Shown in pieces: positions 28,113 to 36,262 of a stretch of 64,000 nt of DNA. The DNA lies in the NCBI RefSeq assembly GCF_014197015.1, contig NZ_JACIET010000002.1:1240001-1304000 (forward strand), in the 5' to 3' direction. The notes beneath the pieces were generated by a model, which was not told the DNA's origin, did no database searches, and worked only from the letters and a program-made list of their open reading frames with translations. Every line of letters begins with the position of its first letter. The stretch's first letter is position 1. Origin of the DNA: Niveibacterium umoris (lineage in GTDB: Bacteria; Pseudomonadota; Gammaproteobacteria; Burkholderiales; Rhodocyclaceae). Made by a program: the position numbers and the translations under genes.

Positions 28113-30182
28113 GTGGGCTCGGACGTAGCGCTTGATCGGCTGACCTTACGTGGGCTGCTGTACGGGTGTGCAGCGGCTGCCTTCCTGTGGGCGGTTCCTG
28201 CCCTTGCCGATATCGCGCAGGACGTCGAGCAACTGGTCAATCGCAAGGATGTCTCGACCCGCGTGGTGCTCGACGCGCTGGCGCAACTGCGCCCGGCACT
28301 GGCCGCCGCGCCGGCCAACGTCAGACGCGAGGCCCAGCGACTCGACGCCGAATTGCAGATTGAACGCGGCCAGACGCGTGCCGCCAGTGAGACCCTCGCG
28401 CAGTTGATCGCCAGCGCCGAGTCGGTGCACGACGATGTGATGCTGATCCGGGCACTTGTGCTCAAGGCGCGCCTGGCCTACTACAAAGGGCAGCCAGAAC
28501 AACAGTACGAGGCCGCGCGCCGTGCCGTTGCGCTGGCAGAATCCTTGCGCTCGCCCGTGCTCGCCGCCGTGGCGCAGCAGAGCCTCGGCATGGCCTATGT
28601 CCGCCTGGGGCGCAGCGAGGATGCGATGCGCACATTCCTGGCCGCGCTCGAGCTTGCCAAGAACAGCGATGACGCGCGATTGCGGGGGCTGATCCTGAAG
28701 TCGCTCGCGCTGATCCAGACCTATGTGCCCGATCTCGCGCGCGCACGGGATTACGTCGAAGAAGCGCGGCGCGTCGTGGGTCCGACCGGTGACCTGTGGC
28801 TGATGAGCGAGATCGACATCCTGCGATCCATCGTCTCCGGCCCGGTCGAAGACAACACCTCGGACCTGAACATGCTGGTCCACGCCAACAACCAGGCGAG
28901 ACGCCTCGAACTGGTGTTCGACGAAGAGATCTCGCTGCACAACCTCTCGGACTGGTACCTCACCAAGCGGGATTGGGCGCGTGCGATTGAAGTCTCTGGC
29001 CAGGCGGTCGCCGTCGCGCAGCGCTTCGATGAACCGGAGCACAGCGGCCTTGCGTACATGAACCACGGGCTCGCCCTGATCGGCGGGGGGCGCGCGGGCG
29101 AGGGCATCAAGGAACTGGAGACGGCGATTGGCATCTTCCGGCACTCGGGCGAAGATACCTACCTCGCCAACGCCATCTACGAACTCGCCAAAGCGTATGA
29201 GAGCGTCGGCCGCTTGAAGGATGCGGTGAGCGCGCATCGAGACTACCGTTCCGTGCGCGACACGAACGAAGGGCGTTCGCGTGCGCGTCTGGTCGCGGAA
29301 ATGCAGGAGCGCTTCGACGCCGAGCGTCGGCAGACGGAAATCCTGCGTCTGAACGAGGACAACCTGCGCAAGACGGCCGTCGCCGACACACAACGGCAAC
29401 TCGCGCTCTTCTGGGGCATCGTGGCAGCGATCACGATCATCGCCGGTGCCGCGATTGCCTTCTTCGCGCGCCGCACGCAGCGGGCCAATGCGCGCCTGCT
29501 CGATGCCAACGGCCGCCTCGCCTACCTCGCGGAACGCGATTCACTCACCGGCCTGCTCAATCGCCGCGCCATGCGCAGCTGGATCGAGACGCAGGCACAT
29601 TCCGACAACCTGGCGCCGCTTGCGTTGCTGCTGATCGATATCGACCACTTCAAGGTGATCAACGACCGGCTTGGGCATTCGGTCGGCGACGAGGTGATCA
29701 TCGAACTCGGGCGTCGCGTGCAAGCGCTGCTGCGCGATGGCGATCGGCTCGCCCGGTGGGGCGGGGAGGAGTTCCTGGTGGTGCTGCGCGGTGTCGCTGC
29801 CCACCAACTGCCCGCCCTCGCGCTACGCGTGTTGCGCAGCATCTCGGACAATCCGTTCGTCACCTCCATCGGGCCGGTGGCGGTCACGGCGTCCATGGGA
29901 TACGTCCCGTATCCGCTGCTTGCCGAGTCCTTCGACGAGGGGTGGGAGTACCACCTCGGCATCGCCGACCAGGCGCTTTACCGCGCCAAAGGTGTCGGGC
30001 GCAACGCGGCCTTCGGGGTGCTCGCCGCGGTGGCGCCCTGGAACGAGATCCGGCGCTCGCTGGTCGAGAACCTCGAGGCCGTTGCTGCGGCCGGGCAGAT
30101 CGTCACCGAGATCGGGCGTGGCAGTGCCGGCATCAGCGATAACGTGATCCCGTTCGGACTGCGCATTCTCAACCCGAACTGA
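28113..30182 (+). CDS. TPR-containing membrane diguanylate cyclase
   Basis: The 689-residue protein probably makes cyclic di-GMP. A GTG start follows GGGGAG. An N-terminal signal or anchor (about 10-33) leads into a periplasmic region of TPR-type helical repeats (about 35-400), a transmembrane helix (about 430-452), and a GGDEF domain. The active site reads GGEEF near residue 550, with an RxxD inhibitory site (RDGD) five residues before it. It lies between the purine permease and apt. A paralogue with the same layout is at 36263-38296. Confidence 0.9.
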   Translation: MGSDVALDRLTLRGLLYGCAAAAFLWAVPALADIAQDVEQLVNRKDVSTRVVLDALAQLRPALAAAPANVRREAQRLDAELQIERGQTRAASETLAQLIASAESVHDDVMLIRALVLKARLAYYKGQPEQQYEAARRAVALAESLRSPVLAAVAQQSLGMAYVRLGRSEDAMRTFLAALELAKNSDDARLRGLILKSLALIQTYVPDLARARDYVEEARRVVGPTGDLWLMSEIDILRSIVSGPVEDNTSDLNMLVHANNQARRLELVFDEEISLHNLSDWYLTKRDWARAIEVSGQAVAVAQRFDEPEHSGLAYMNHGLALIGGGRAGEGIKELETAIGIFRHSGEDTYLANAIYELAKAYESVGRLKDAVSAHRDYRSVRDTNEGRSRARLVAEMQERFDAERRQTEILRLNEDNLRKTAVADTQRQLALFWGIVAAITIIAGAAIAFFARRTQRANARLLDANGRLAYLAERDSLTGLLNRRAMRSWIETQAHSDNLAPLALLLIDIDHFKVINDRLGHSVGDEVIIELGRRVQALLRDGDRLARWGGEEFLVVLRGVAAHQLPALALRVLRSISDNPFVTSIGPVAVTASMGYVPYPLLAESFDEGWEYHLGIADQALYRAKGVGRNAAFGVLAAVAPWNEIRRSLVENLEAVAAAGQIVTEIGRGSAGISDNVIPFGLRILNPN

Positions 30183-30227
30183 TCTGCGCCCTCACTGAAT
30201 CCACGAATCCCCCTGGCCGGAGAGCCC

Positions 30228-30770
30228 ATGCTGCTTGACCCCAACTACCTGCGCGATCGCATCCGCACCGTGCCCGACTGGCCGCAACCCGGCGTGCAGT
30301 TCCGCGACATCACGCCGCTGCTGCAGGACCCAAAGACCTTGCGGGTGCTGGTCGAGCATTTCGTGTTCCGCTACATGGACCAGGACATCGACGTGATTGC
30401 CGGCATCGATGCGCGCGGCTTCATCATCGGCGCGATCCTGGCACACGAGTTGAACATCGGCTTCGTACCGATCCGCAAGAAGGGCAAGCTGCCGTTCACG
30501 ACCATTTCGGAAGAGTACGAACTCGAATACGGCAGCGCGACCGTCGAACTGCATAGCGATGCCTGCAAGGCCGGTGACCGGGTGGTGCTGGTGGACGATC
30601 TGATCGCCACCGGCGGCACGATGATGGCGGGCAAGAAGCTGATCGAACGCCTCGGCGCCACGGTCGTCGAAGGCTGCGCCATCGTCGACCTGCCTGAATT
30701 GGGTGGTTCCCAGTTGTTGCGTGACGGCGGCCTCAAGCTGTTCACGCTGGTTGATTTTTCGGGCCACTGA
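30228..30770 (+). CDS. apt: adenine phosphoribosyltransferase
   Basis: Converts adenine and PRPP to AMP. The 180-residue protein has the Apt N-terminus ([25 protein letters not shown]), the flexible loop with RKKGKLPF, and the PRPP-binding motif [19 protein letters not shown] precedes the ATG. It is separated by 24 bases from the hypoxanthine-guanine enzyme gene that follows. Confidence 0.96.
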   Translation: MLLDPNYLRDRIRTVPDWPQPGVQFRDITPLLQDPKTLRVLVEHFVFRYMDQDIDVIAGIDARGFIIGAILAHELNIGFVPIRKKGKLPFTTISEEYELEYGSATVELHSDACKAGDRVVLVDDLIATGGTMMAGKKLIERLGATVVEGCAIVDLPELGGSQLLRDGGLKLFTLVDFSGH

Positions 30771-30794
30771 GCCCTGATCTGAAGGAGTCTGTCG

Positions 30795-31355
30795 ATGCCA
30801 GCCGTCGATCTGAAGGAAATTGAACGAGCCATGGCCGAGGCGGACTGCCTTGTGCCGGATGAAGGTGTGGAAGCCGCGCTGGATCGCCTCGCGCAAGACA
30901 TTACCGCTCGCCTGCGCCACACCAACCCGATCGTGTTCTGCGTGATGAACGGCGGGCTGATCCTTGCCGGCCGCCTGTTGCCGCGCCTTCCGTTCCCGCT
31001 CGAAGTGTCTTACCTGCATGCGTCGCGCTACGGCCATGCGCTGCAGGGCAACCTGCTCGACTGGCGGGTGCGGCCGACGCAAGACCTGCGCGGGCGGACG
31101 ATCCTGGTGCTCGACGATATCCTCGACGAAGGCCACACACTCTCCGCGATCCTCGAATTTCTCAAGGCCGAGGGGGCGGGCCAGGTCTTTTCCGCGGTGC
31201 TGGTGCACAAGCTGCACGATCGCAAGGCACATCCCGGCATGCGGGCGGATTTCACCGGGCTCGATGTCGCCGACCGCTTCCTGTTCGGCTGCGGCATGGA
31301 CTACAAGGGCTACTGGCGCAACGCGCCCGGCATCTACGCGCTGAAGGGCCACTGA
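30795..31355 (+). CDS. hypoxanthine-guanine phosphoribosyltransferase
   Basis: Salvages hypoxanthine and/or guanine with PRPP. The 186-residue protein begins after AAGGAG. It has the PRPP motif ILVLDDILDEGHTL, and the C-terminal DVADRFLFGCGMDYKGYWRN supplies the base-binding Asp and aromatic residues. The pairing with apt and a purine permease supports the assignment. Hypoxanthine versus guanine preference cannot be read from sequence. Confidence 0.92.
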   Translation: MPAVDLKEIERAMAEADCLVPDEGVEAALDRLAQDITARLRHTNPIVFCVMNGGLILAGRLLPRLPFPLEVSYLHASRYGHALQGNLLDWRVRPTQDLRGRTILVLDDILDEGHTLSAILEFLKAEGAGQVFSAVLVHKLHDRKAHPGMRADFTGLDVADRFLFGCGMDYKGYWRNAPGIYALKGH

Positions 31356-31357
31356 GC

Positions 31358-31921
31358 GTGGACGACACCCACGTTCGTGATGCGACCGTGCGCTGGCTGG
31401 AGCGCGCGGTCATCGGGCTCAACCTGTGCCCCTTCGCCAAGTCGGTGTGGGTGAAGAACCAGGTGCGCATCACCATCAGCGCGGCGACCACCACCGATGC
31501 GCTGCTCGATGAACTGATCGCCGAACTCGAACTGCTCGCCGAAACGCCCGCCGAGAAGATCGACACCACCCTGCTGGTGCACCCGCAGGTGCTAAGCGAC
31601 TTCTACGACTTCAACGACTTCCTGGACGTTGCCGAGGTCGCGCTGGCGGAGCTTGGGCTCGATGGCGAGATTCAGATCGCCAGCTTCCACCCGGACTTCC
31701 AGTTCGCCGACGCCGACCCTGATGACATTACCAACGCCACCAACCGCTCACCCTATCCAACGCTGCACCTGATCCGCGAAGCCAGCATCGACCGCGCGGT
31801 CGAAGCCTTCCCGGACGCGGCCGACATCTACGAGCGCAACATGGAAAAGCTGCGCGAGCTCGGCCCCGAGGGCTGGAAGGCGCTGGGTGTAGGCCCCGAG
31901 AAACCGGCTGACGAAACCTGA
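31358..31921 (+). CDS. DUF1415-family protein
   Basis: The 187-residue protein starts at GTG two bases after the previous stop, so it is cotranscribed. It carries the DUF1415 features: WLERAVIGLNLCPFAKSVW near the N-terminus, LLVHPQVLSDFYDFNDFLDVAE, and FHPDFQFADADPDDITNATNRSPYPTLHLIRE. The family is conserved in Proteobacteria and has no assigned activity. The conserved Cys, His and Asp residues could form an active site, but this is not established. Confidence 0.9.
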   Translation: MDDTHVRDATVRWLERAVIGLNLCPFAKSVWVKNQVRITISAATTTDALLDELIAELELLAETPAEKIDTTLLVHPQVLSDFYDFNDFLDVAEVALAELGLDGEIQIASFHPDFQFADADPDDITNATNRSPYPTLHLIREASIDRAVEAFPDAADIYERNMEKLRELGPEGWKALGVGPEKPADET

Positions 31922-31959
31922 ACCGCCGCAGCTGGACCGGCCGGCGGGGTATTCGAGCC

Positions 31960-32577
31960 TCAACCCGGCAGGTTCAGCCAGCGCAGCAGCAGCCATACCG
32001 CGGCAGCACACCACGCAAGCAGCGTCAGCGCGGCAAGCGGATGCGCGCGCACTTCGGCTGTCGGCGCCGCGTCGATGCGACCGGTGAGCATGCTGCGCGG
32101 CAGGTTTCGGCGTTCGAGCAGGCTCATGATCAGCACCCCTGCCAGATGCACTGCGATCAGCGCGAGCAGGCCCTCGGCCAGCGTTTCGTGGATCTCGGTG
32201 AGCGCTTCGTAACCGTCGAAACGGTAGGCGAGCACGCCGGTCGTTGCGGAGCCAAGCGCGAGCGCCAGCAGGCCGATCACCGCCCAGCCGCCGATCACGG
32301 TGTGCGTTGCGCGTGGCTCGGCGTGCCCGGCCAGATGAGCGCGTGCTTCCGCGATGGCGGCGGTAGGGCTGCGCAGGAAGGCGCCGAAGCGCGCCGAGCG
32401 GCTCCCGACCACCCCCCACAGCAGGCGGAACAGCACGACTGCGCCGGCGACGCCGCCGGCTACGATATGCACCCGCCGCCAAGCTTCCTGCTCCGCGGTG
32501 AGCCATGCGATTGCGACGCTGGCGGCCAGCGCCCAGTGGCCGATGCGGACCGGTAGATCCCAGATACGAACGTTCAT
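31960..32577 (-). CDS. cytochrome b561-like membrane protein of the SHP/DHC operon
   Basis: The ATG at 32577 follows AAGGAGG and gives 205 residues with four or five hydrophobic segments. Candidate haem-ligating His residues lie in RIGHW, RRVHIVAGG, and the pair in ALTEIHETLAEGLLALIAVHLAGV. The protein should pass electrons from the quinone pool to periplasmic cytochromes. It is the third gene of the SHP - DHC - cytochrome b operon, an arrangement known from Rhodobacter and Shewanella relatives. Confidence 0.88.
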   Translation of the reverse strand: MNVRIWDLPVRIGHWALAASVAIAWLTAEQEAWRRVHIVAGGVAGAVVLFRLLWGVVGSRSARFGAFLRSPTAAIAEARAHLAGHAEPRATHTVIGGWAVIGLLALALGSATTGVLAYRFDGYEALTEIHETLAEGLLALIAVHLAGVLIMSLLERRNLPRSMLTGRIDAAPTAEVRAHPLAALTLLAWCAAAVWLLLRWLNLPG

Positions 32578-32593
32578 TACGGGCCTCCTTGGA

Positions 32594-33067
32594 TCAGTCT
32601 TCAAAGCGACGGCCAACGGCCGTCAAGGCGTATTCGCTGAAGCGGCCCTTGTCTGCGCCTTCGTGGCAGGCCTGGCAGTTCGCCGCGCTTTTCACCTCGG
32701 GCGAGCGAAACGCGCTGCTCGGGATCTCGTGGTGCTTGCGTCCGTACCAGCGGGTGTCGGTGATGCGTCCGCTGGCCGCGTCGAAGCGTTCGCCGTCCGG
32801 CGCGGCGTTACGTTCAAGGAAGGCCAGGATGGTCTTGGCGTCGGCCGGCGCGAGGCTGGCGTCGCTGCCAAAGTGCTTCTGCAGTCCGTTCATGACGTTC
32901 TGCCAGCCGTGCTTTGCGAGAAGCTGCGGAGGGTAGGCCACATGGCAGCTGCTGCATTCGCTCTTCCACACGGGCGGTGCGCCGCTCGGCAGCGTGACGG
33001 AGCCGGCTTGGGAGGGTGGTGCGATCAGACCGGCGAGCAGCGCACCGAGCAGGAGCTTGCTTTTCAT
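32594..33067 (-). CDS. DHC-type dihaem cytochrome c
   Basis: The 157-residue exported protein has a signal peptide (ending SQAGS) and two c-type haem sites, CSSCH (38-42) and CQACH (131-135). Between them lies WYGRKHHEIP, a stretch typical of this family. DHC is the proposed electron donor to SHP. Its ATG is one base away from the SHP stop, so the two are coupled, and the cytochrome b gene follows after 16 bases. Confidence 0.9.
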   Translation of the reverse strand: MKSKLLLGALLAGLIAPPSQAGSVTLPSGAPPVWKSECSSCHVAYPPQLLAKHGWQNVMNGLQKHFGSDASLAPADAKTILAFLERNAAPDGERFDAASGRITDTRWYGRKHHEIPSSAFRSPEVKSAANCQACHEGADKGRFSEYALTAVGRRFED

Positions 33068-33068
33068 G

Positions 33069-33479
33069 TCATGCCCCCGCGCGCAGGTAGGCGATCACGT
33101 CGGCCTTTTCGCCCGCGGTGCATTCGCGGCCGACGACCTCGCGGCAATTGCGGCGGAACCACTTCTCGCTTTTCGCGGCATCGGTAAAGCGCTGCGGATT
33201 GGCGCGCACCGCCATCGGCTCGATCAGCTTGCCGGTGATGGCGTGCTTGCCGGCGGCGCTCGGGTCGTTGCTGTGGCATTGCGTGCAAGCCGGCAAATCG
33301 GCGCTGACGCCATGGCGCTTTGTAAACAAGGCGCGACCGCGTTCCGCGGATGCGGCGAAGCCGGCCCCCGCCTGTGCCGCATAGGCGGCTTGCAGCGTCT
33401 GCGGCGTGTCGGCCGCTGTCGCTGCGGTGGCGCAAAGCAGCCCCGCGGCGAGCAGCGCGACAATGGCAACTGATTTCAT
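33069..33479 (-). CDS. SHP-like (DUF1924) high-spin cytochrome c
   Basis: The ATG at 33479 follows GAGGAG and gives 136 residues with a signal peptide (ending ATAA, about residue 23). One haem site CTQCH is at 65-69. SHP proteins use an Asn as a labile distal ligand and bind O2 or NO. Here Asn111, directly before Cys112, is the best candidate: it would be residue 88 of the mature protein, as in the Rhodobacter protein. Cys112 and Cys120 could form the nearby disulphide. The ligand assignment is inference. First gene of the operon, divergent from the two-component genes. Confidence 0.87.
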   Translation of the reverse strand: MKSVAIVALLAAGLLCATAATAADTPQTLQAAYAAQAGAGFAASAERGRALFTKRHGVSADLPACTQCHSNDPSAAGKHAITGKLIEPMAVRANPQRFTDAAKSEKWFRRNCREVVGRECTAGEKADVIAYLRAGA

Positions 33480-33506
33480 GTTGAGTCTCCTCGATTGGGT
33501 GCGCCC

Positions 33507-33538
33507 ATTGCAGCCGGTGCGCCTTAAGGGGGGCTTAA
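33507..33538. promoter_or_regulatory. CTTAA-N6-CTTAA operator in the SHP / response-regulator gap
   Basis: Two CTTAA half-sites (33523-33527 and 33534-33538) are separated by exactly six bases. This is the arrangement described for QseB/PmrA-type regulators, and the regulator encoded next door is of this type. On the minus strand TGCAAT (33507-33512) lies ten bases from the operator as a candidate -10 for SHP. Binding by this regulator is an inference. Confidence 0.6.
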
Positions 33539-33581
33539 GCCGTGTCGGCGACAGTGCCGCCAACGATCAATGGGAGGCGCC

Positions 33582-34253
33582 ATGCGGGTGCTGCTGGTGG
33601 AGGATGACAAGCCGCTCGGGCAGGCGGTGTGCGACGGCCTGGCGGACCTGGATGTGCGCTGCGAGTGGGTCTGCGATGGCGTGGCCGCCGAGGCTGCGCT
33701 GGCGACCGATGCGCAGAGCCTGGACGCCGTGGTGCTCGATCTGGGCCTGCCCGGGCGCAGTGGGCTTGCGGTGTTGAGCAGCGCACGTGCGAACGGTCTG
33801 CGCCTGCCGGTGCTGATCCTGACCGCACGCGACAGCGCGGAGGACATCGTGGCGGGCCTCGACGCGGGCGCCGACGATTACCTCGTCAAGCCCGCCGATC
33901 TGCGCGAGATTGCCGCCCGCCTGCGCGCACTGGTGCGACGCGCGGCCGGCCATGCGCAGGCGCGCCTCGCCTGCCGCGATGTCGCGCTCGAACCCGCCTC
34001 GCGCCGTGCGTGGAAAGACGGAGCGGAGGTCGAACTCTCCGGGCGCGAGTTCGATATCGCCGAACTGCTGCTGCGCCATGCAGGGCAGGTCGTCACCCGT
34101 GAGCGCATCGAACAGGCGATGTACGGTTGGGACGGCGGCGCCGAGAGCAACGCGCTCGAAGTGCATATCCACCATCTGCGCCGCAAGCTCGGCGCAGACT
34201 TCATCCGCACCTTGCGCGGTATCGGTTACATGGCGGCGCGCAACGATGCCTAA
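33582..34253 (+). CDS. OmpR/QseB-like response regulator
   Basis: DNA-binding response regulator of 223 residues. The ATG at 33582 has GGGAGG before it; the ATG at 33570 overlaps that site. The receiver domain shows the acidic pair in VEDD, the phospho-accepting Asp in VVLDLGLPG (about 51), LTARD and the Lys in DYLVKP. The C-terminal winged helix contains SGREFDIAELLLRHAGQVVTRERIEQAMYGWD and ESNALEVHIHHLRRKLG, typical of QseB. Its stop overlaps the kinase start by eight bases. It probably controls the divergent SHP operon. Confidence 0.93.
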   Translation: MRVLLVEDDKPLGQAVCDGLADLDVRCEWVCDGVAAEAALATDAQSLDAVVLDLGLPGRSGLAVLSSARANGLRLPVLILTARDSAEDIVAGLDAGADDYLVKPADLREIAARLRALVRRAAGHAQARLACRDVALEPASRRAWKDGAEVELSGREFDIAELLLRHAGQVVTRERIEQAMYGWDGGAESNALEVHIHHLRRKLGADFIRTLRGIGYMAARNDA

Positions 34254-35634
34254 GCGGATTTCCCTCAGCCTGCGGGTCGTGACCATCGTCACCGTGACGC
34301 TGGCGGCTGGCGGGCTGGGCATCGGCATGCTCGTCTTTCGTGCCGCCACGGGCCAGGCCGAGGAGGTTTTCGATGGCCAGCTGGTGCAGACCGCAGAGCT
34401 GATCGCCACGCTGACCGATTCCGCCGCGCTGCGGCACACGCCCCCGTCGCGTGATGAAGGCGATGACGACGAAGAGGCGGAGCCCTCGACGGGTGACGAT
34501 GATTGGGTCGCGCTCGGCGCGCCGCGATTCCGTCAGCGCGTGGTGTATCAGGTGTGGCGCAGCGGAGCGATCCCGCGACTGCTCGCGCGCAGCACGAACG
34601 CTCCCGAACAGGCCTTGCCGGTAGCCGCTGCCGGTTTCAGCGAGCGAACCTGGGAGGGCGCACGCTGGCGCTTTTACCGGCTCGAGCGCAAGGACCACGT
34701 TGTCATCGTCGGTCAGGACGCAACCGTGCGGGAACGCCTCGCCGAAGAAATCGGCGAGCATGGCGTTCCCCTGTTTGCGCTTGGTTTTGCGGTCGCAATT
34801 CTGCTGACCTGGGGGGCGATCGTGCTGGGCCTGCGCCCGTTGGCGCGGCTATCGCGCGATCTCGAGCATCGGGCGCACGACAGGCTCGACCCGATTTCCC
34901 CCGCAGCCCGGCCGCGCGAACTTGAAGTGCTGGTCGCAGCGCTCAATGGGCTTTTCGAACGGGTGGCGCGGGCCTTTGCCAACGAGCGTCGCTTTACCGC
35001 CGACGCTGCGCATGAGCTGCGCACGCCGCTGGCTGCACTGGCGGCGCAAATCCAGTCGGCGCAATCCGCGGGCGACGAAGCGACGCGTCTGTCCCGCCTG
35101 CAACAGGCGCTGGACGGGACGCAGCGGATGGCGCGGCTGGTTGAACAGCTGCTCGCCGCGGCACGGCTGGACGCGCTGGATACCGCCGCGCGCGAGACTG
35201 TGGATGTGGCGCTGCTGACGCGCGAACTGGCCGCTGAAATGGCCGCGTCGGCGCTGGCGCGGGATGTGGAATTGGCACTCGAGTCCCCGGAACACCTCGC
35301 CGCGCGGGTTCAACCGGATCTGGTGCGGGCCTTGCTGCGCAACCTGATCGATAACGCGGTGCGCCATGCCCCGCGCGGCTCGGTGGTGACGATCGGGGTC
35401 ACGCGCGATTCGGATCGCGTGAGCCTGATGGTGCGCGATGAAGGCGCCGGCATGGATGACGCCTTGCGGGCGCGCGCCGGTGAGCGTTTCCTGCGCGGCG
35501 CGGCCGACGACGCAACCGGCGCCGGGCTGGGACTCTCGATTGTGCGGCGCATCGCGGCCCTGCACGAAGGCGAGGTGCGTTTCGAGACCGCCGCAGCGGG
35601 TGGTCTCTTGGTCACCGCGCAGCTAAAAGGCTGA
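34246..35634 (+). CDS. QseC-like sensor histidine kinase
   Basis: The 462-residue inner-membrane sensor has transmembrane helices near 10-32 and 175-197. They enclose a periplasmic region with an acidic stretch (DEGDDDEEAEPSTGDDD). A HAMP-like linker leads to the phospho-accepting His in AADAAHELRTPLAAL (about 255), then the ATPase domain with N-box NLIDNAVRHAPRGS, DEGAGM and GAGLGLSIVRRIA. Translation is coupled to the response regulator. The signal is unknown; the adjacent haem operon suggests a redox or gas cue, which is inference. Confidence 0.93.
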   Translation: MPKRISLSLRVVTIVTVTLAAGGLGIGMLVFRAATGQAEEVFDGQLVQTAELIATLTDSAALRHTPPSRDEGDDDEEAEPSTGDDDWVALGAPRFRQRVVYQVWRSGAIPRLLARSTNAPEQALPVAAAGFSERTWEGARWRFYRLERKDHVVIVGQDATVRERLAEEIGEHGVPLFALGFAVAILLTWGAIVLGLRPLARLSRDLEHRAHDRLDPISPAARPRELEVLVAALNGLFERVARAFANERRFTADAAHELRTPLAALAAQIQSAQSAGDEATRLSRLQQALDGTQRMARLVEQLLAAARLDALDTAARETVDVALLTRELAAEMAASALARDVELALESPEHLAARVQPDLVRALLRNLIDNAVRHAPRGSVVTIGVTRDSDRVSLMVRDEGAGMDDALRARAGERFLRGAADDATGAGLGLSIVRRIAALHEGEVRFETAAAGGLLVTAQLKG

Positions 35635-35651
35635 GCCCGCGTGCGCTGCCC

Positions 35652-36110
35652 TCAGGCAGGAACCGGGCGTCCGCGCGCGAGGGCGAGGGCGAGGCCTTCG
35701 TCATCGATGACCTCGAAGCATTCGCGGAAGTCCACCGGGATCTCGCAGGGCCGGCCGCTGCGGCCGTCGACATAAACCCACAGCGTTTCGGCGCGGGCGA
35801 TGATCTGATCGTCGGTGTCACGCCGCAGGACGTAGCGGCGCGGCGAGGTCTGGCCGGAAAACCCGGCGATCCAGGTAACCAGGGTCAGCGCGTCGCCAGC
35901 GAAGGCCGGCCGCAGGTAGTCGATGTGGTGGCTGCGCACCACCCAGCTGGTCTGCGTCTCGATGTAGCGTTCGATGTCCCAGCCGCATTCGGCGGAATGT
36001 TGTGTCGCAACATCCTGCATCCAGCGCAGGTATTCGATGTTGTTGACATGGCCATTGAGATCGATCGCGCTCTTGGGCACGGTGAAACGGTGGGTGAAGA
36101 CAGCGCGCAT
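35652..36110 (-). CDS. hotdog-fold acyl-CoA thioesterase (YbgC-like)
   Basis: The ATG at 36110 has GGAG eight bases upstream and gives 152 residues. The 4-hydroxybenzoyl-CoA thioesterase-like active-site segment is SAIDLNGHVNNIEYLRWMQD, with an Asp and the GHVNN loop. SHHIDYLRPAFAGDALTLVTW follows, then the YVLRRDTDDQIIARAETLWVYVD strands. It should hydrolyse acyl-CoA in the cytoplasm; substrate unknown. Convergent with the sensor kinase gene. Confidence 0.9.
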   Translation of the reverse strand: MRAVFTHRFTVPKSAIDLNGHVNNIEYLRWMQDVATQHSAECGWDIERYIETQTSWVVRSHHIDYLRPAFAGDALTLVTWIAGFSGQTSPRRYVLRRDTDDQIIARAETLWVYVDGRSGRPCEIPVDFRECFEVIDDEGLALALARGRPVPA

Positions 36111-36262
36111 CGGGGGGCTCCTGCAGGATTTGGTGCGGCGCAAAATCTAGCAGCGATTCCGTTGGTGCGCCAGACGAATTTTGTCGGGCGGATTGGCAGG
36201 CGGCGCAGGTCGCCGGATCGAGGCGCGCGGTCGGCGCGCAGGGTCCGCCCCTGGCGTACGCG

